Of a stretch of DNA of 64,000 bases, positions 1 through 9,806 are shown one piece after another. This DNA comes from Methylogaea oryzae. Lineage in GTDB: Bacteria > Pseudomonadota > Gammaproteobacteria > Methylococcales > Methylococcaceae. The stretch is taken from NCBI RefSeq assembly GCF_019669985.1, contig NZ_AP019782.1:2040001-2104000 (forward strand), in the 5' to 3' direction. The notes below the pieces were generated by a model. It worked only from the letters and a program-made list of their open reading frames with translations. It was not told where the DNA came from and ran no database searches. A program made the position numbers and the translations under genes. Within the stretch, counting starts at the first letter, position 1; every line of letters begins with the position of its first letter.

Positions 1-1
1 A

Positions 2-226
2 AACGGCCTCCAGCTCATGATCGTGGGCATGGGCATCGTATTTCTTTTCCTCGCCTTGCTGGTGGCGGCGGTTACCGCTTTGCCGCGGTTGCTGAGGCGC
101 GTCGCGGGGGAAAAGGCATACGAACAAGTCGCGCCGACTCCGCTCGCAACCAGCGAGCCCGCCATTGATACCGATGTCATGAGCGCCATCCAGACAGCCA
201 TCCGGCTTTACGAAACACAGAATTAA
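2..226 (+). CDS. oadG: oxaloacetate decarboxylase gamma chain, 5' end outside window
   Basis: This is the small membrane subunit of the sodium-translocating oxaloacetate decarboxylase, which anchors the soluble alpha chain to the OadB carrier. The frame is open to the left edge: the codons before the first ATG (position 17) read NGLQL and continue the usual OadG amino terminus, so the start lies outside the window. A single hydrophobic helix ([16 protein letters not shown]) is followed by a basic segment and a short polar tail ending ETQN, as is normal for a family of about 80 residues. It is followed after 20 bases by oadA, which places it first in an oadGAB operon. Confidence 0.85.
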   Translation, partial: NGLQLMIVGMGIVFLFLALLVAAVTALPRLLRRVAGEKAYEQVAPTPLATSEPAIDTDVMSAIQTAIRLYETQN

Positions 227-246
227 AGAAGGAAGGAGTTCTTTAC

Positions 247-2004
247 ATGGCGAAGCCCCTAGGCATAACCGAGGTCGTGCTGCGCGACGGCCACCAGTCG
301 CTGCTGGCAACACGGTTGCGCATCGAAGACATGCTGCCCATTTGCGCCAAGCTCGACCGCGTCGGCTATTGGTCGCTGGAAACCTGGGGCGGCGCGACCT
401 TCGACGCCTGCATACGCTATTTGGGCGAAGACCCTTGGGAGCGCTTGAGACAGCTCAAAAAGGCCATGCCGAAAACGCCCCAGCAAATGCTGCTGCGCGG
501 TCAAAACCTGCTGGGCTACCGCCACTACGCCGACGACGTGGTGGAAAGTTTCGTGGAACGCTGCGCCCATAACGGCATCGACGTATTCCGCATCTTCGAC
601 GCGCTGAACGACCTGCGCAACCTGGACAAAGCCGTCAAGGCCGTCGTCGCCACCGGCAAACACGCCCAAGCCACCATTTCCTATACGGCCAGCCCGGTCC
701 ATACTATCGATCTGTACGTGGACCTGGCCCAGCGCATGGAAGACCTGGGCTGCCATTCCATCGCTGTCAAAGACATGGCCGGCTTGCTCAAGCCTTACGA
801 GGCGGAAGAGCTGGTGCGCAAGCTGAAAGCGGCGGTAAAGGTCCCCATTCACCTGCACTGCCACGCCACCACGGGTCTGAGCACCGCCACCATCCTCAAG
901 GCGGTGGAAGCCGGCATCGACAACGTGGACACCGCCATCTCGTCCATGAGCACGACCTACGGCCATACCGCGACGGAAACCGTCGTTGCGGCTTACGAGG
1001 GCCTGGAGCGGGATACGGGGCTGGACCTGGTGCTGCTGGAGGAAATCGCCGATTACTTCCGCGAAGTGCGGAAGAAATACGCCAAGTTCGAAGGCTCGCT
1101 GAAAGGCGTGGATGCCCGCATCCTGGTGGCGCAAGTGCCGGGTGGCATGTTGACCAATATGGAAAGCCAGCTGCGCGAGCAAGGCGCGCTGGAACGCATG
1201 GACGAAGTGCTCAAGGAAATCCCCAAAGTGCGCAAAGACCTCGGCTATATTCCGCTGGTGACGCCAACCTCGCAGATCGTCGGCACCCAAGCCGTCATCA
1301 ACGTGTTGGCGGGCGAACGCTACAAAACCGTCACCAAGGAAACCGCCGGCGTGCTGAAAGGCGAATACGGCGCCACGCCGGCGCCGGTCAACAAAACCTT
1401 GCAAAAGCGCGTGCTGGAAGGCGCCAAACCGATTACCTGTCGCCCGGCCGATCTGCTGGAGCCGGAGCTGCACAAAATCGCCGAAGAATTACGGCAAATG
1501 GCCAAGGACAACCATGTCGAACTGGCCGCCGAAGACATCGAAGACGTGTTGATCTACGCCCAATTCGCCCAAGTCGGCTGGCGTTTTCTGCAGAACCGCG
1601 GCAACTCCGCCGCCTTCGAGCCGCCGCCCAGCGCCGAGGAAGGCGCCGTCAACCGCGGCCAGCGCGCCTACGACGTAAGCGTCAACGGCAAGGCCTATCA
1701 CGTGGAAGTGGCGCCCAGCGGCACGCTGAGCAACGTCCATCCCCTCGGCGTCACGCCGAGCGTGACGCTGGCCGCCGCGCCCGCCGCCGGCAACCACGCG
1801 GTGAATGCCCCCATGGCCGGCACCGTTTTGAAAGTCGCCGTGTCGCCGGGTCAGCACATCAACGAAAACGACGTGGTGGTCGTCATGGAAGCCATGAAAA
1901 TGGAAACGGAAGTGCGGACGCGGCAAAGCGGCACGGTGGTTAGCGTCGCCGTCAAGCAGGGCGACAATGTCGCCGCCAACGACATCCTGGTTACCTTGAG
2001 CTGA
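247..2004 (+). CDS. oadA: oxaloacetate decarboxylase alpha chain (biotin carboxyltransferase)
   Basis: This soluble subunit transfers the carboxyl group of oxaloacetate to biotin, giving pyruvate; OadB then decarboxylates carboxybiotin and exports sodium. The 585 residues contain an HMGL-like carboxyltransferase barrel at about 1-280 (RDGHQS metal/substrate motif at 13-18, HLHCHATTG metal ligands, VKDMAGLL lysine region), a conserved carboxylase domain at about 290-460, an Ala/Pro-containing linker, and a C-terminal biotinyl domain with EAMKM, whose lysine 551 is the biotin site. A strong ribosome binding site (aaggaaggag) precedes the ATG. The gene is the middle member of oadGAB. A pyruvate carboxylase B subunit is the alternative, but oadG and oadB on either side argue against it. 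Confidence 0.95.
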   Translation: MAKPLGITEVVLRDGHQSLLATRLRIEDMLPICAKLDRVGYWSLETWGGATFDACIRYLGEDPWERLRQLKKAMPKTPQQMLLRGQNLLGYRHYADDVVESFVERCAHNGIDVFRIFDALNDLRNLDKAVKAVVATGKHAQATISYTASPVHTIDLYVDLAQRMEDLGCHSIAVKDMAGLLKPYEAEELVRKLKAAVKVPIHLHCHATTGLSTATILKAVEAGIDNVDTAISSMSTTYGHTATETVVAAYEGLERDTGLDLVLLEEIADYFREVRKKYAKFEGSLKGVDARILVAQVPGGMLTNMESQLREQGALERMDEVLKEIPKVRKDLGYIPLVTPTSQIVGTQAVINVLAGERYKTVTKETAGVLKGEYGATPAPVNKTLQKRVLEGAKPITCRPADLLEPELHKIAEELRQMAKDNHVELAAEDIEDVLIYAQFAQVGWRFLQNRGNSAAFEPPPSAEEGAVNRGQRAYDVSVNGKAYHVEVAPSGTLSNVHPLGVTPSVTLAAAPAAGNHAVNAPMAGTVLKVAVSPGQHINENDVVVVMEAMKMETEVRTRQSGTVVSVAVKQGDNVAANDILVTLS

Positions 2005-2008
2005 CGCA

Positions 2009-3136
2009 ATGGAAGACCTATACCGCATTTGGCAGGATACCGGCCTCTACAATTTCGAGCCAGGCCAAGCCGCGATGCTGGGCGTCGGCTTGCTGCTGAT
2101 TTATCTGGCCATCCAAAAAGGCTTCGAGCCCCTGCTGCTGCTGCCCATCGGCTTCGGGGCCGTATTGAGCAACATCCCGGTGGCCGGCATCGCCGAAGAT
2201 GGCGGCATCCTGTATTTCCTCTATGCCGGAATCAAATCCGGCGTGTTCCCGCTGTTGATCTTTCTGGGGCTGGGTTCCATGACGGACTTCGGCCCCATGC
2301 TGGCCAACCCCAAGACCCTGCTGCTCGGGGCGGCCGCCCAGTTCGGCATTTTCGGCACACTGTTCGGCGCGCTGGCGCTCAACGCCGTGCCGGGCCTGCA
2401 CTTCACCTTCAAGGACGCGGCGGCCATCGCCATCATCGGCGGCGCCGACGGACCGACCGCCATTTACGTGGCCTCCCGCCTGGCCCCGGATCTGCTGGGC
2501 GCCATCGCCGTGGCCGCCTATTCCTACATGGCCCTGGTGCCGTTGATCCAACCGCCCATCATGCGGGCTTTGACCAGCCGCGAAGAACGGCTTATCGAGA
2601 TGTCCCAGTTGCGCGTGGTCAGCAAACGGGAAAAGATGGTTTTCCCGGTGGTGCTGATCGTTTTAACGGCCATGCTGCTGCCTTCCGCCGCCCCGCTGAT
2701 CGGCATGTTCTGCCTGGGGAATTTGATGCGGGAAAGCGGCGTGGTGGACCGGTTGAGCAAGACCGCCCAAAACGAATTGATCAACGTCGTGACGATTTTT
2801 CTCGGTCTATCCGTGGGTTCCAAACTCAGCGCTTCGGCGTTTTTGCGTACCGAGACCCTGGGCATCCTGCTGCTAGGCGCCATCGCCTTCAGCATCGGCA
2901 CCGCCGCGGGCGTATTAATGGCCAAATTGATGAACCGCTTCACCAAAGCGCAGGTAAACCCGCTTATCGGCGCGGCCGGGGTCTCCGCCGTACCCATGTC
3001 GGCGCGTGTCGCCAACAAAATCGGGCAAGAAGAAAATCCGCACAACTTCCTGCTAATGCACGCCATGGGGCCCAATGTGGCGGGCGTCATCGGTTCCGCC
3101 GTGGCCGCCGGCGTATTGCTGGCCTTGGTGCGGTAG
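2009..3136 (+). CDS. oadB: oxaloacetate decarboxylase beta chain, Na+ pump subunit
   Basis: This is the polytopic inner-membrane subunit that decarboxylates carboxybiotin and couples the reaction to sodium export. The 375 residues are mostly hydrophobic with about nine predicted membrane segments. The family signature GGADGPT is at 144-150, where a conserved Asp takes part in sodium and proton movement, and a conserved SVGSKL-type segment follows in the second half. It starts 4 bases after the oadA stop codon, so translation is probably coupled. It is the last gene of the operon and is followed by a strong intrinsic terminator. Confidence 0.94.
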   Translation: MEDLYRIWQDTGLYNFEPGQAAMLGVGLLLIYLAIQKGFEPLLLLPIGFGAVLSNIPVAGIAEDGGILYFLYAGIKSGVFPLLIFLGLGSMTDFGPMLANPKTLLLGAAAQFGIFGTLFGALALNAVPGLHFTFKDAAAIAIIGGADGPTAIYVASRLAPDLLGAIAVAAYSYMALVPLIQPPIMRALTSREERLIEMSQLRVVSKREKMVFPVVLIVLTAMLLPSAAPLIGMFCLGNLMRESGVVDRLSKTAQNELINVVTIFLGLSVGSKLSASAFLRTETLGILLLGAIAFSIGTAAGVLMAKLMNRFTKAQVNPLIGAAGVSAVPMSARVANKIGQEENPHNFLLMHAMGPNVAGVIGSAVAAGVLLALVR

Positions 3137-3176
3137 GCGGCGCCCGCCTCCGGCGGGCTCGATAAAGAGAACCCAC

Positions 3177-3209
3177 AAAAAAGGCACTATCACCGATAGT
3201 GCCTTTTTT
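3177..3209. terminator. bidirectional intrinsic terminator between oadB and sspB
   Basis: A near-perfect hairpin has the stem ggcactat/atagtgcc, loop caccg, an A6 run before it and a T6 run after it. The A and T runs make it work in both directions, which suits the convergent oadB (plus) and sspB (minus) genes. Confidence 0.92.
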
Positions 3210-3237
3210 AATCCGCCGGTAGTACGCGCGACGGGGC

Positions 3238-3642
3238 TTATTTCACTACCGTCAATACCGGCCGCTTCGACTTTGTGGGCTCCTTGGGAGCAGGCTCCGG
3301 GGACGTGGGCGACGGCGGCTTGCCGTCCCCTTCTTCCGGCTCGAACACCATACCGCGACCGTTTTCCTTAGCGTAGATCGCCATGGCGGCCGGGACCGGC
3401 ACCGTCACCGACTGCGGCACGCCGCCGAAACGGGCGTTGAACTCGATGTATTCGTCGCCGAGGGCCAGGTGTTGGGCTGCCTCGGGACGTAAATTCAGGA
3501 CTATGCTGCCGTCCGGCTGAACGTACTGCTGCGGCACCAAAACGCCTTCGGCCCTGGCGTTGACCATCAAATAAGGCGTACAGCCGTTATGCAGGATCCA
3601 ATCGTATACCGCACGAATCAGGTACGGACGCAGGGATGTCAT
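3238..3642 (-). CDS. sspB: ClpXP protease specificity-enhancing factor
   Basis: SspB is an adaptor that binds ssrA-tagged polypeptides and hands them to the ClpXP protease. The 134 residues have the family layout: an N-terminal substrate-binding fold opening SLRPYLIRAVYDWI, the segment ARFGGVPQSVTVPVPAA, an acidic and proline-rich flexible linker (about 103-126), and a short C-terminal ClpX-docking tail ending RPVLTVVK (127-134). It lies 2 bases downstream of sspA in the conserved sspAB pair. Confidence 0.95.
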   Translation of the reverse strand: MTSLRPYLIRAVYDWILHNGCTPYLMVNARAEGVLVPQQYVQPDGSIVLNLRPEAAQHLALGDEYIEFNARFGGVPQSVTVPVPAAMAIYAKENGRGMVFEPEEGDGKPPSPTSPEPAPKEPTKSKRPVLTVVK

Positions 3643-3644
3643 GA

Positions 3645-4292
3645 TTATGCCGTCAGGGCCAAGCCGGACCCGGCCAAGTCCCTTTCATCCTCGCTGAGGC
3701 TGGCCTGGAAAGAGTCCCGTTCGAAGATACGTTTGGCGTAATTGCGGATGGGCTCCGCTTGCTTCGGCAACTCGATGTGTAAACTGGATAAGCGCCACAG
3801 CAAAGGCGCGACGGTGCAATCCACCAGGGTGAATTCGTCGCTGAGAAAATACGGCTTGGCGGCAAACACGGGCATGGCGGCGATGAGATTCTCTCGCAGC
3901 GTCTTCTTGGCTTTGACCGCCTGTTTTTCGTCGCCCTTCAGTATTTGATCGTAAAGCGAGTACCAATCCTGCTCGATACGGTAGGTCAGCAAGCGCGAGC
4001 GAGCGCGCGAGACGGGATCCATAGGATAAAGCGGCGGATGGGGAAAGCGCTCGTCCAGGTACTCCATGATGATGTCGGCCTGGTACAGCACCAAGTCCCT
4101 ATCGACGAAAGTAGGCGTGGTGCCGTAAGGATTCAGTTCAAGCAGCTCCTGGGGCGAGTCCGTAATGCTAACGAAGTCGACTTCGGAGCTGATGCCTTTC
4201 TCTTGCAGAACGATACGCGCCCGATGGCTGTGTAAACAGCGCGGATAGGAGTAAAGCGTCATGGTCGACTTGCGACTCATTACATTGGCCAC
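3645..4292 (-). CDS. sspA: stringent starvation protein A
   Basis: SspA is a glutathione-S-transferase-like protein that binds RNA polymerase and is known in E. coli for stationary-phase and acid-stress roles; it is not a true GST. I chose the GTG at 4292: it has a gagg ribosome site nine bases upstream, gives 215 residues, and places the surface motif Pro84-His85-Pro86 at the same numbers as in E. coli SspA. An upstream GTG at 4307 would overlap that ribosome site, and the ATG at 4280 lacks one. The thioredoxin-like N-terminal half (MTLYSYPRC, then YGTTPTFVDRD) is followed by the helical GST C-terminal half. The pair sspA-sspB is cotranscribed in relatives. Confidence 0.93.
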   Translation of the reverse strand: MANVMSRKSTMTLYSYPRCLHSHRARIVLQEKGISSEVDFVSITDSPQELLELNPYGTTPTFVDRDLVLYQADIIMEYLDERFPHPPLYPMDPVSRARSRLLTYRIEQDWYSLYDQILKGDEKQAVKAKKTLRENLIAAMPVFAAKPYFLSDEFTLVDCTVAPLLWRLSSLHIELPKQAEPIRNYAKRIFERDSFQASLSEDERDLAGSGLALTA

Positions 4293-4473
4293 GGATCGGA
4301 ACCTCACTACTGTGATCGTTGAAGGGACGCAAATTTTATCACGATGGCAAGACTAGCTGATTTCCACCCGCTTCGCCGTGCAAGTCGTGTAGTGCGGGAA
4401 CGCCCGGCACATAGCCCCTACCCCCGCGACTTTACGCCTGCGCGGCAAACACGACTATAGCCAATCGGACAAG

Positions 4474-4499
4474 GCGGGAGGCAGTGCGACGCCTCCCGC
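4474..4499. terminator. hairpin downstream of petC
   Basis: A perfect 9-bp GC-rich stem (gcgggaggc / gcctcccgc) with the 8-base loop agtgcgac lies 8 bases beyond the petC stop codon. No clear T run follows on either strand, so this may be a weak or Rho-assisted terminator or an mRNA-stabilising 3' hairpin. Confidence 0.55.
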
Positions 4500-4507
4500 T
4501 ACATCAA

Positions 4508-5239
4508 TTAGAGAATATCAGCGTCGACGTCACGCCAGTACTCTTTCTTGAGCTTGTAGAGTACCACCATGAGGATGACTAGATAGAACAGCACCCACTT
4601 CCCCAGACTAGAGCGCTCCAATTGCGCCGGCTCGGCCACATAGGCCAGGTAATTGGTCAGGTCGCCGACCGCTTGGTCGAACTGCTCGGCGTCCATACGC
4701 CCGGGCTGGACCAGCGACAGCTTATAGCTCTTGTGGCCGTTCCATCCTTCTTCGACGACCCGCTCCTGCTGCCCCTGCAACTCGCCCAGCACGTTGGGCA
4801 TGGCCACATCCTTAAACAACAGGTTGTTGACGCCGGTCGGTTTGGACGGGTCGAGGTAGAAGCTGCGCAGATAGGTATATACCCAGTCCGCGCCGCGCGC
4901 GCGCACGGTCAAGGACAAATCCGGCGGCGCCACGCCGAACCACGACACGCCGTTTTCTTTGGTCAGGCCGGTGGTCATCACGTCGCCGATAGCGCCTTCG
5001 CCATGCAGGAAATCCTTCAACACCGCCGCCTCGTCCATCCCCGCATCCCGTACCAAACGGGAATAACGCATGTATTTCAGCGAATGGCAGCCTTGGCAAT
5101 ATTCCGCATAGAGGCGCGCGCCGCGCTGTAGCGACGGTTGGTCATACACATCCACCGGCGCGCTATCCAGGGATAGGCTTTCGCTAGCGACGGCCCATAG
5201 CGGTGAGAAGCACAACAAGAAGAAAAATAGCTTATTCAT
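4508..5239 (-). CDS. petC: ubiquinol-cytochrome c reductase cytochrome c1 subunit
   Basis: Cytochrome c1 of the bc1 complex takes electrons from the Rieske protein and passes them to soluble cytochrome c. The 243 residues start with a signal peptide (about 1-19, cleaved after VAS or SES). The covalent heme site CQGCH is at 48-52 and a single C-terminal membrane anchor (WVLFYLVILMVVLYKL) leaves the heme domain in the periplasm. The ATG follows the petB stop codon directly. It is the last gene of petABC. Confidence 0.95.
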   Translation of the reverse strand: MNKLFFFLLCFSPLWAVASESLSLDSAPVDVYDQPSLQRGARLYAEYCQGCHSLKYMRYSRLVRDAGMDEAAVLKDFLHGEGAIGDVMTTGLTKENGVSWFGVAPPDLSLTVRARGADWVYTYLRSFYLDPSKPTGVNNLLFKDVAMPNVLGELQGQQERVVEEGWNGHKSYKLSLVQPGRMDAEQFDQAVGDLTNYLAYVAEPAQLERSSLGKWVLFYLVILMVVLYKLKKEYWRDVDADIL

Positions 5240-6610
5240 TTAGGGCATCGGCGATTTGTTCTTGAATTTTTCTTCCCAGAATTTGACCATGGTTCCTTGG
5301 TATGTGGGATGAGTCACTATATATTCCTTATATTCCTTCGAACGACCCGCCAACCAGCGGAAAGCCGGACGCTCCAGCAACGGCACAGGCTTGGTTACCC
5401 GATCCGGCACCGGCAAGGTCTTCTCCCAGCGAGTGTAAACCGGCATGGCCAGGAAGAAGGCGAAGTACACCAAGGCGAACGCCTGAGCAAACAAGGTCGC
5501 CACCGGCGTCACCGGCTGGGTGCCGAGATAGCCCAAGCCCAAGAAACTGACGGTGAATACGCCCAGTATTACTTTGTAACGCGGGCTGCGATAGCGGATG
5601 GATTTCACCGGGCAGCGGTCCAGCCACGGCAGCACGAACAGCACCACGATGGACAACCCCATGGCGACTACGCCGCCAAGCTTGTTGGGCACCGCCCGCA
5701 AGATGGAGTAGAACGGCGTGAAGTACCAAACCGGCGCGATGTGTTCCGGCGTGACGATGGGGTCCGCGGGAATGAAGTTGGCGTGTTCCAGGAACAACCC
5801 GCCCATCGCCGGAGCGTAAAACACCACCCAAGCGAAAGCCAGGGCGAATGCGGCCACGCCCACCAGGTCCTTCACCGTGTAATAGGGATGGAACGGAATG
5901 CCGTCCAAGGGGACGCCACGGCCGTCCTTGAGTTTCTTGATTTCGACGCCGTCCGGATTGTTGGACCCTACCTGGTGCAGAGCGACGATGTGCAGGTAAA
6001 CCAGGATGACCAACATCAACGGCAAGGCGATAACGTGGAAGGCAAAGAAACGGTTGAGCGTCGCATCGGAAATCAGGAAATCCCCTCGAATCCACTGCGC
6101 CAGATCCTCGCCGAACCAGGGAATCGCGCCGAACAGGGAGATGATCACCTGGGCGCCCCAGTAGGACATCTGGCCCCAGGGCAGCAGATACCCCATGAAG
6201 GCTTCGCCCATCAACAGCAGGAACAAGCCCATGCCCAGCACCCAAACCAACTCGCGCGGCTTTTTGTAAGAGCCGTACATTAGGCCGCGGAACATGTGGA
6301 AATAAACCACCACGAAAAACGCCGAAGCGCCGGTGGAATGCATGTAGCGGATCAACCAGCCCCAGTTCACGTCGCGCATGATGTACTCGACGGAGTCGAA
6401 CGCCAAGGTCGCATCGGGCTTATAGTGCATGGTCAACCAAACACCGGTGAGCAACTGGTTGACCAGCACCAACAGCGCCAGGGAGCCGAAGAAATACCAA
6501 AAGTTGAAATTCTTCGGGGTGTAATACTTTGCCAGATGTTCGTTCCACACCTTGGTCAGCGGGAAACGCTGGTCAATCCAGCCCAACAACGGTATCAAAT
6601 ACTTGTCCAT
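5240..6610 (-). CDS. petB: ubiquinol-cytochrome c reductase cytochrome b subunit
   Basis: Cytochrome b is the integral-membrane core of the bc1 complex and holds hemes bL and bH and both quinone sites. The 456 residues contain eight or more hydrophobic helices. Heme-ligand histidines are visible in the second (YMHSTGAS, VVYFHMF) and fourth (FHVIALP, YLHIVALHQ) helices. The Qo motif reads PVWY, not the PEWY of alphaproteobacteria and mitochondria; the valine form is known from beta- and gammaproteobacteria. The C-terminus carries a basic tail that makes the protein somewhat longer than the Pseudomonas form. Its start overlaps the petA stop in an ATGA. Confidence 0.95.
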   Translation of the reverse strand: MDKYLIPLLGWIDQRFPLTKVWNEHLAKYYTPKNFNFWYFFGSLALLVLVNQLLTGVWLTMHYKPDATLAFDSVEYIMRDVNWGWLIRYMHSTGASAFFVVVYFHMFRGLMYGSYKKPRELVWVLGMGLFLLLMGEAFMGYLLPWGQMSYWGAQVIISLFGAIPWFGEDLAQWIRGDFLISDATLNRFFAFHVIALPLMLVILVYLHIVALHQVGSNNPDGVEIKKLKDGRGVPLDGIPFHPYYTVKDLVGVAAFALAFAWVVFYAPAMGGLFLEHANFIPADPIVTPEHIAPVWYFTPFYSILRAVPNKLGGVVAMGLSIVVLFVLPWLDRCPVKSIRYRSPRYKVILGVFTVSFLGLGYLGTQPVTPVATLFAQAFALVYFAFFLAMPVYTRWEKTLPVPDRVTKPVPLLERPAFRWLAGRSKEYKEYIVTHPTYQGTMVKFWEEKFKNKSPMP

Positions 6611-7203
6611 CAGGCCTTAGCCTCGTCGTCGCCAATGATGATGCGCGTATCGCTCAAGTAGCGGTACGGCGGAATGTCCAGGTTGGTGGGAGCCGGAACG
6701 CCTTGGTAGACGCGGCCGGCCAAATCGAAGCGGGAACCGTGGCAGGGGCAAAAAAAGCCGCCTTTCCAAGCGCTGCCCAAATCTTCCGGCGCCACTTCGG
6801 GACGGAACGTCGGCACGCATCCCAAATGGGTGCAAAGCCCCAACGCGACAAAATACTCCGGCTTTATGGAACGCGCCGCATTTTGCGCCGCCTGCGGCTG
6901 CACCGATTCTTTCGATTGCGGGTCGCGCAACTGGCTGTCCAGGCTAGCCAGATCCTTCAGGCTCTGCTCGGTGCGCCGCAGCACCCATACCGGACGTCCC
7001 CGCCATTTGACGCGGATCAGTTGGCCCGGCTCAATCTTGCTGATATCCACTTCCACTGGCGCTCCTGCCGCCTGCGCCCTTGCGCTGGGCTGCATGGACG
7101 ACACAAACGGCACCGCCACAAACGCGGCGCCGACCGCGCCGACGGCAGATGCGGCAACGGTAAGAAATTGGCGCTTGCTGTTGTCAACGCCCTCATTATT
7201 CAT
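6610..7203 (-). CDS. petA: ubiquinol-cytochrome c reductase Rieske iron-sulfur subunit
   Basis: The Rieske protein carries the [2Fe-2S] cluster that oxidises quinol in the bc1 complex. Its cluster boxes are CTHLGC (124-129) and CPCHGS (152-157), supplying two Cys and two His plus the disulfide pair. I chose the ATG at 7203, which has ggag eight bases upstream; the in-frame GTG at 7212 would overlap that site. The N-terminus has a Tat-like signal anchor, but the twin-arginine position reads Lys10-Arg11 (SKRQFL). It is the first gene of petABC. Confidence 0.95.
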   Translation of the reverse strand: MNNEGVDNSKRQFLTVAASAVGAVGAAFVAVPFVSSMQPSARAQAAGAPVEVDISKIEPGQLIRVKWRGRPVWVLRRTEQSLKDLASLDSQLRDPQSKESVQPQAAQNAARSIKPEYFVALGLCTHLGCVPTFRPEVAPEDLGSAWKGGFFCPCHGSRFDLAGRVYQGVPAPTNLDIPPYRYLSDTRIIIGDDEAKA

Positions 7204-7344
7204 CAATGCCACTCCAATTCATTTGCGCCATCACTGAGGAAACAAACCCTTCACTTTTGGTTAACGTTACAGAAGCGCGGCGATTTTGGGCGATTGCCCG
7301 CCACAAATCAAGTCGGAAACGCGACCAGCCACGGCTTTGTGGGC

Positions 7345-8433
7345 TCAGCGGCCGCTTATCGCCTGCTCCAAAGCAGAGATAAAACGGCGGTTTTCCTCCG
7401 GCTTTCCCACCGTAACTCGCAGGCATCCGGATAAAGCGCCGCCGGCGCTAGAGGAATTCTTGATCAGCACGCCGCCGCGCTTGATGCCATCGAACACATC
7501 GCCCGCCGCGACGCCTTCGCAGCGAAACAGGATGAAATTCGCCCGGCTGGGGAACGGCGTGATGCCCGGCATGGATTGCAGCGCCTGAAACAAGGCTGCC
7601 CTCTCCTGCCGCAGCAACGCCGTTTGCTCCTCGAATACCGGCAGCCTTTCCAGCGCGAATTCCACCGTCGCCTGCGTCAGCACGTTGATGTTGTAGGGCA
7701 TGCGCACCTTGTCCAGCTCATGGAGCCACGAAGGCGGGCCCGCAAGGAACCCCAAGCGCAATCCCGCCAGTCCCAGCTTGGACAACGTGCGCATCACCAA
7801 CAGATTGCCGTGGCGCGGCAAATCCTCCATGAAACTGGCCTCGGCGAAGGGCGCGTAAGCCTCGTCCACCACCACCAGGCCCGGCGTCAGGGCAACGATC
7901 GCTTCCACGTCGGCGCGTTCGAATAGGTTGCCGGTGGGGTTGTTGGGATAAGCCAGGAATACCAAGGCCGGCTTGTGCTCGGCAATCGCCGCCGCCATGG
8001 CCGGCATATCCATGGAAAAATCCGCCGCCAGCGGTACGCCGACGAACTCCAGACCCAGCGTGGAGGCGATCTGCCGATACATGACGAACGTGGGTTCCGG
8101 CGCCAGCACCTTGACGCCGGGCCCGGCCACCGCCATGAGCAGCATTTGGATGATTTCGTCGGAACCGTTGCCCAGCAACAGGTCCATGCCGGGCGGCACG
8201 CCGTTGCTGTCGCGCAGCAGCGTTTTCAGGCCAGCCGGTGACGGGTCGGGATAACGGTTGAGGGGCAGCGAACGCAGGCGTTCCAGCCATTCCGCCGTCA
8301 TGGCCTCAGGCCAAGTGTAAGGGTTTTCCATGGCGTCCAACTTCACATACCCAACGGCGTCGGCCACGTGATAGGCGCTCAAGGCGCGCACCTCCGGCCG
8401 TATCAACGACTCCACCGCGATTGCCGCAGCCAT
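7345..8433 (-). CDS. hisC: histidinol-phosphate aminotransferase
   Basis: HisC is a pyridoxal-phosphate enzyme that transaminates imidazole acetol phosphate with glutamate to give histidinol phosphate. The 362-residue class I/II aminotransferase shows the substrate/cofactor segment LDAMENPY, LLGNGSDEII (phosphate binding), AYPNNPTGN, VVDEAYAPF (Asp/Tyr ring contacts), and RTLSKLGLAGLRLG with the Schiff-base lysine. It begins 7 bases after the hisD stop and is last in the hisG-hisD-hisC run. No terminator is evident before the petA upstream region. Confidence 0.94.
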   Translation of the reverse strand: MAAAIAVESLIRPEVRALSAYHVADAVGYVKLDAMENPYTWPEAMTAEWLERLRSLPLNRYPDPSPAGLKTLLRDSNGVPPGMDLLLGNGSDEIIQMLLMAVAGPGVKVLAPEPTFVMYRQIASTLGLEFVGVPLAADFSMDMPAMAAAIAEHKPALVFLAYPNNPTGNLFERADVEAIVALTPGLVVVDEAYAPFAEASFMEDLPRHGNLLVMRTLSKLGLAGLRLGFLAGPPSWLHELDKVRMPYNINVLTQATVEFALERLPVFEEQTALLRQERAALFQALQSMPGITPFPSRANFILFRCEGVAAGDVFDGIKRGGVLIKNSSSAGGALSGCLRVTVGKPEENRRFISALEQAISGR

Positions 8434-8440
8434 GGCCGCC

Positions 8441-9745
8441 TCAGCGACCCCGGTAACGAGCCGACAAGGCGTGAGCGCCCAGTCCCTCGCCCCGCGCCAG
8501 CAAATCCGCCACGCGGCCGAGTTTGGCCGATCCCGCCGCCGAGCAGTTGATCAGGCTGGAACGCTTCTGGAAATCGTAAACCCCCAACGGGGAGGAAAAG
8601 CGCGCCGTGCGGGCGGTAGGCAGCACGTGATTGGGCCCGGCGCAATAATCGCCCAAGGCTTCCGCCGTGTAGCGCCCCATGAAAATAGCGCCGGCGTTGC
8701 GGATGCTCTTCACCAATTCGTCCGGGTCGGCCACGGACAGCTCCAGGTGTTCCGGCGCGATGTGGTTGGCGACGTCCGCCGCCTGGGCCAGATCCCGCAC
8801 TTTAATCAACGCGCCGCGATCCGACAGCGATTTGGCGATGACGGCCGCACGCTCCATCTCCGGCAGCATGCGGCGGATGCTAGCCTCGACCTTGTCCAGG
8901 AATGCCGCATCGGGGCTAAGCAGGATCGCTTGGGCATCCTCGTCGTGCTCGGCTTGGGAAAACAGATCGGCGGCGATCCAATCGGGATCGGTGCCGCCGT
9001 CGCAAATGACCAGGATCTCCGAAGGACCAGCCACCATGTCGATACCGACCTGACCGAACACCAGCTTCTTGGCCGTCGCGACGTAGATGTTGCCGGGGCC
9101 GACGATCTTGTCGACGCGGGGGATGCTGGCGGTGCCGTAAGCCAAGGCGGCCACCGCCTGGGCGCCGCCGACGCGGTACACCCGGTCGACGCCGGCCAGG
9201 TGGGCGGCGGCCAGCACCAATTCGTTGACCTCGCCCAGGGGGGTGGGCGTCACCATGATTACTTCCGGCACGCCGGCGACTTTGGCCGGAATGGCGTTCA
9301 TCAATACCGAGGACGGATAGGCCGCCTTGCCGCCGGGCACGTACAAACCGACACGATCCAAGGGAGTGACCTGCTGCCCCAGGACGTTGCCGTCCGCGTC
9401 TTCGAAGCGCCAGGACTGGAGTTTTTGCTGCTCGGCGTAGGTGCGAATCCGCTCGGCGGCGAATTGCAGTCCTTCGGCCAAATCGTTGGGCAGATTATCC
9501 CAGGCTTGCTGTAGGCGGGCCTTGGGCAATTCCAGATCGGCGGCGCCGGCCAACTGGTATTGATCGAAACGCTGGGTGTATTCCAGCAGCGCCCCGTCGC
9601 CCTCGCGACGGATACGGCCGATGATTTCCAACACCCGCTGGTGAACGGCTTCGTCGCTGCTGGCGTCGTAGCTGAGCAGCTTATCCAGCTTGTCCTGGAA
9701 ATCGCCATCGGCTGCGTCGAGCCGGTTGATCATCACTTCGCTCAT
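8441..9745 (-). CDS. hisD: histidinol dehydrogenase
   Basis: HisD carries out the last two steps of histidine synthesis, oxidising histidinol to histidine with two NAD+ and a zinc ion. The 434 residues match the usual length. Recognisable segments are [22 protein letters not shown], the NAD region [39 protein letters not shown] (zinc Gln/His ligands) and [10 protein letters not shown] (catalytic Glu-His). It lies between hisG (61 bases) and hisC (7 bases) on the minus strand. Confidence 0.95.
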   Translation of the reverse strand: MSEVMINRLDAADGDFQDKLDKLLSYDASSDEAVHQRVLEIIGRIRREGDGALLEYTQRFDQYQLAGAADLELPKARLQQAWDNLPNDLAEGLQFAAERIRTYAEQQKLQSWRFEDADGNVLGQQVTPLDRVGLYVPGGKAAYPSSVLMNAIPAKVAGVPEVIMVTPTPLGEVNELVLAAAHLAGVDRVYRVGGAQAVAALAYGTASIPRVDKIVGPGNIYVATAKKLVFGQVGIDMVAGPSEILVICDGGTDPDWIAADLFSQAEHDEDAQAILLSPDAAFLDKVEASIRRMLPEMERAAVIAKSLSDRGALIKVRDLAQAADVANHIAPEHLELSVADPDELVKSIRNAGAIFMGRYTAEALGDYCAGPNHVLPTARTARFSSPLGVYDFQKRSSLINCSAAGSAKLGRVADLLARGEGLGAHALSARYRGR

Positions 9746-9806
9746 GAATCCACCATCTGTGTTGTGCGGTTTCCCGCCAGAGCGCGGAAAGCCGGAGTGA
9801 GTCCGC

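Noticed and set aside
259-1473. 404-codon minus-strand ORF opposite oadA
   Set aside because: His/Gln/Arg/Ala-rich translation typical of the antisense of a high-GC gene; oadA is certain.
5297-6283. 328-codon plus-strand ORF opposite petB
   Set aside because: Antisense artefact with low-complexity Gln/Arg/His content and no domain.
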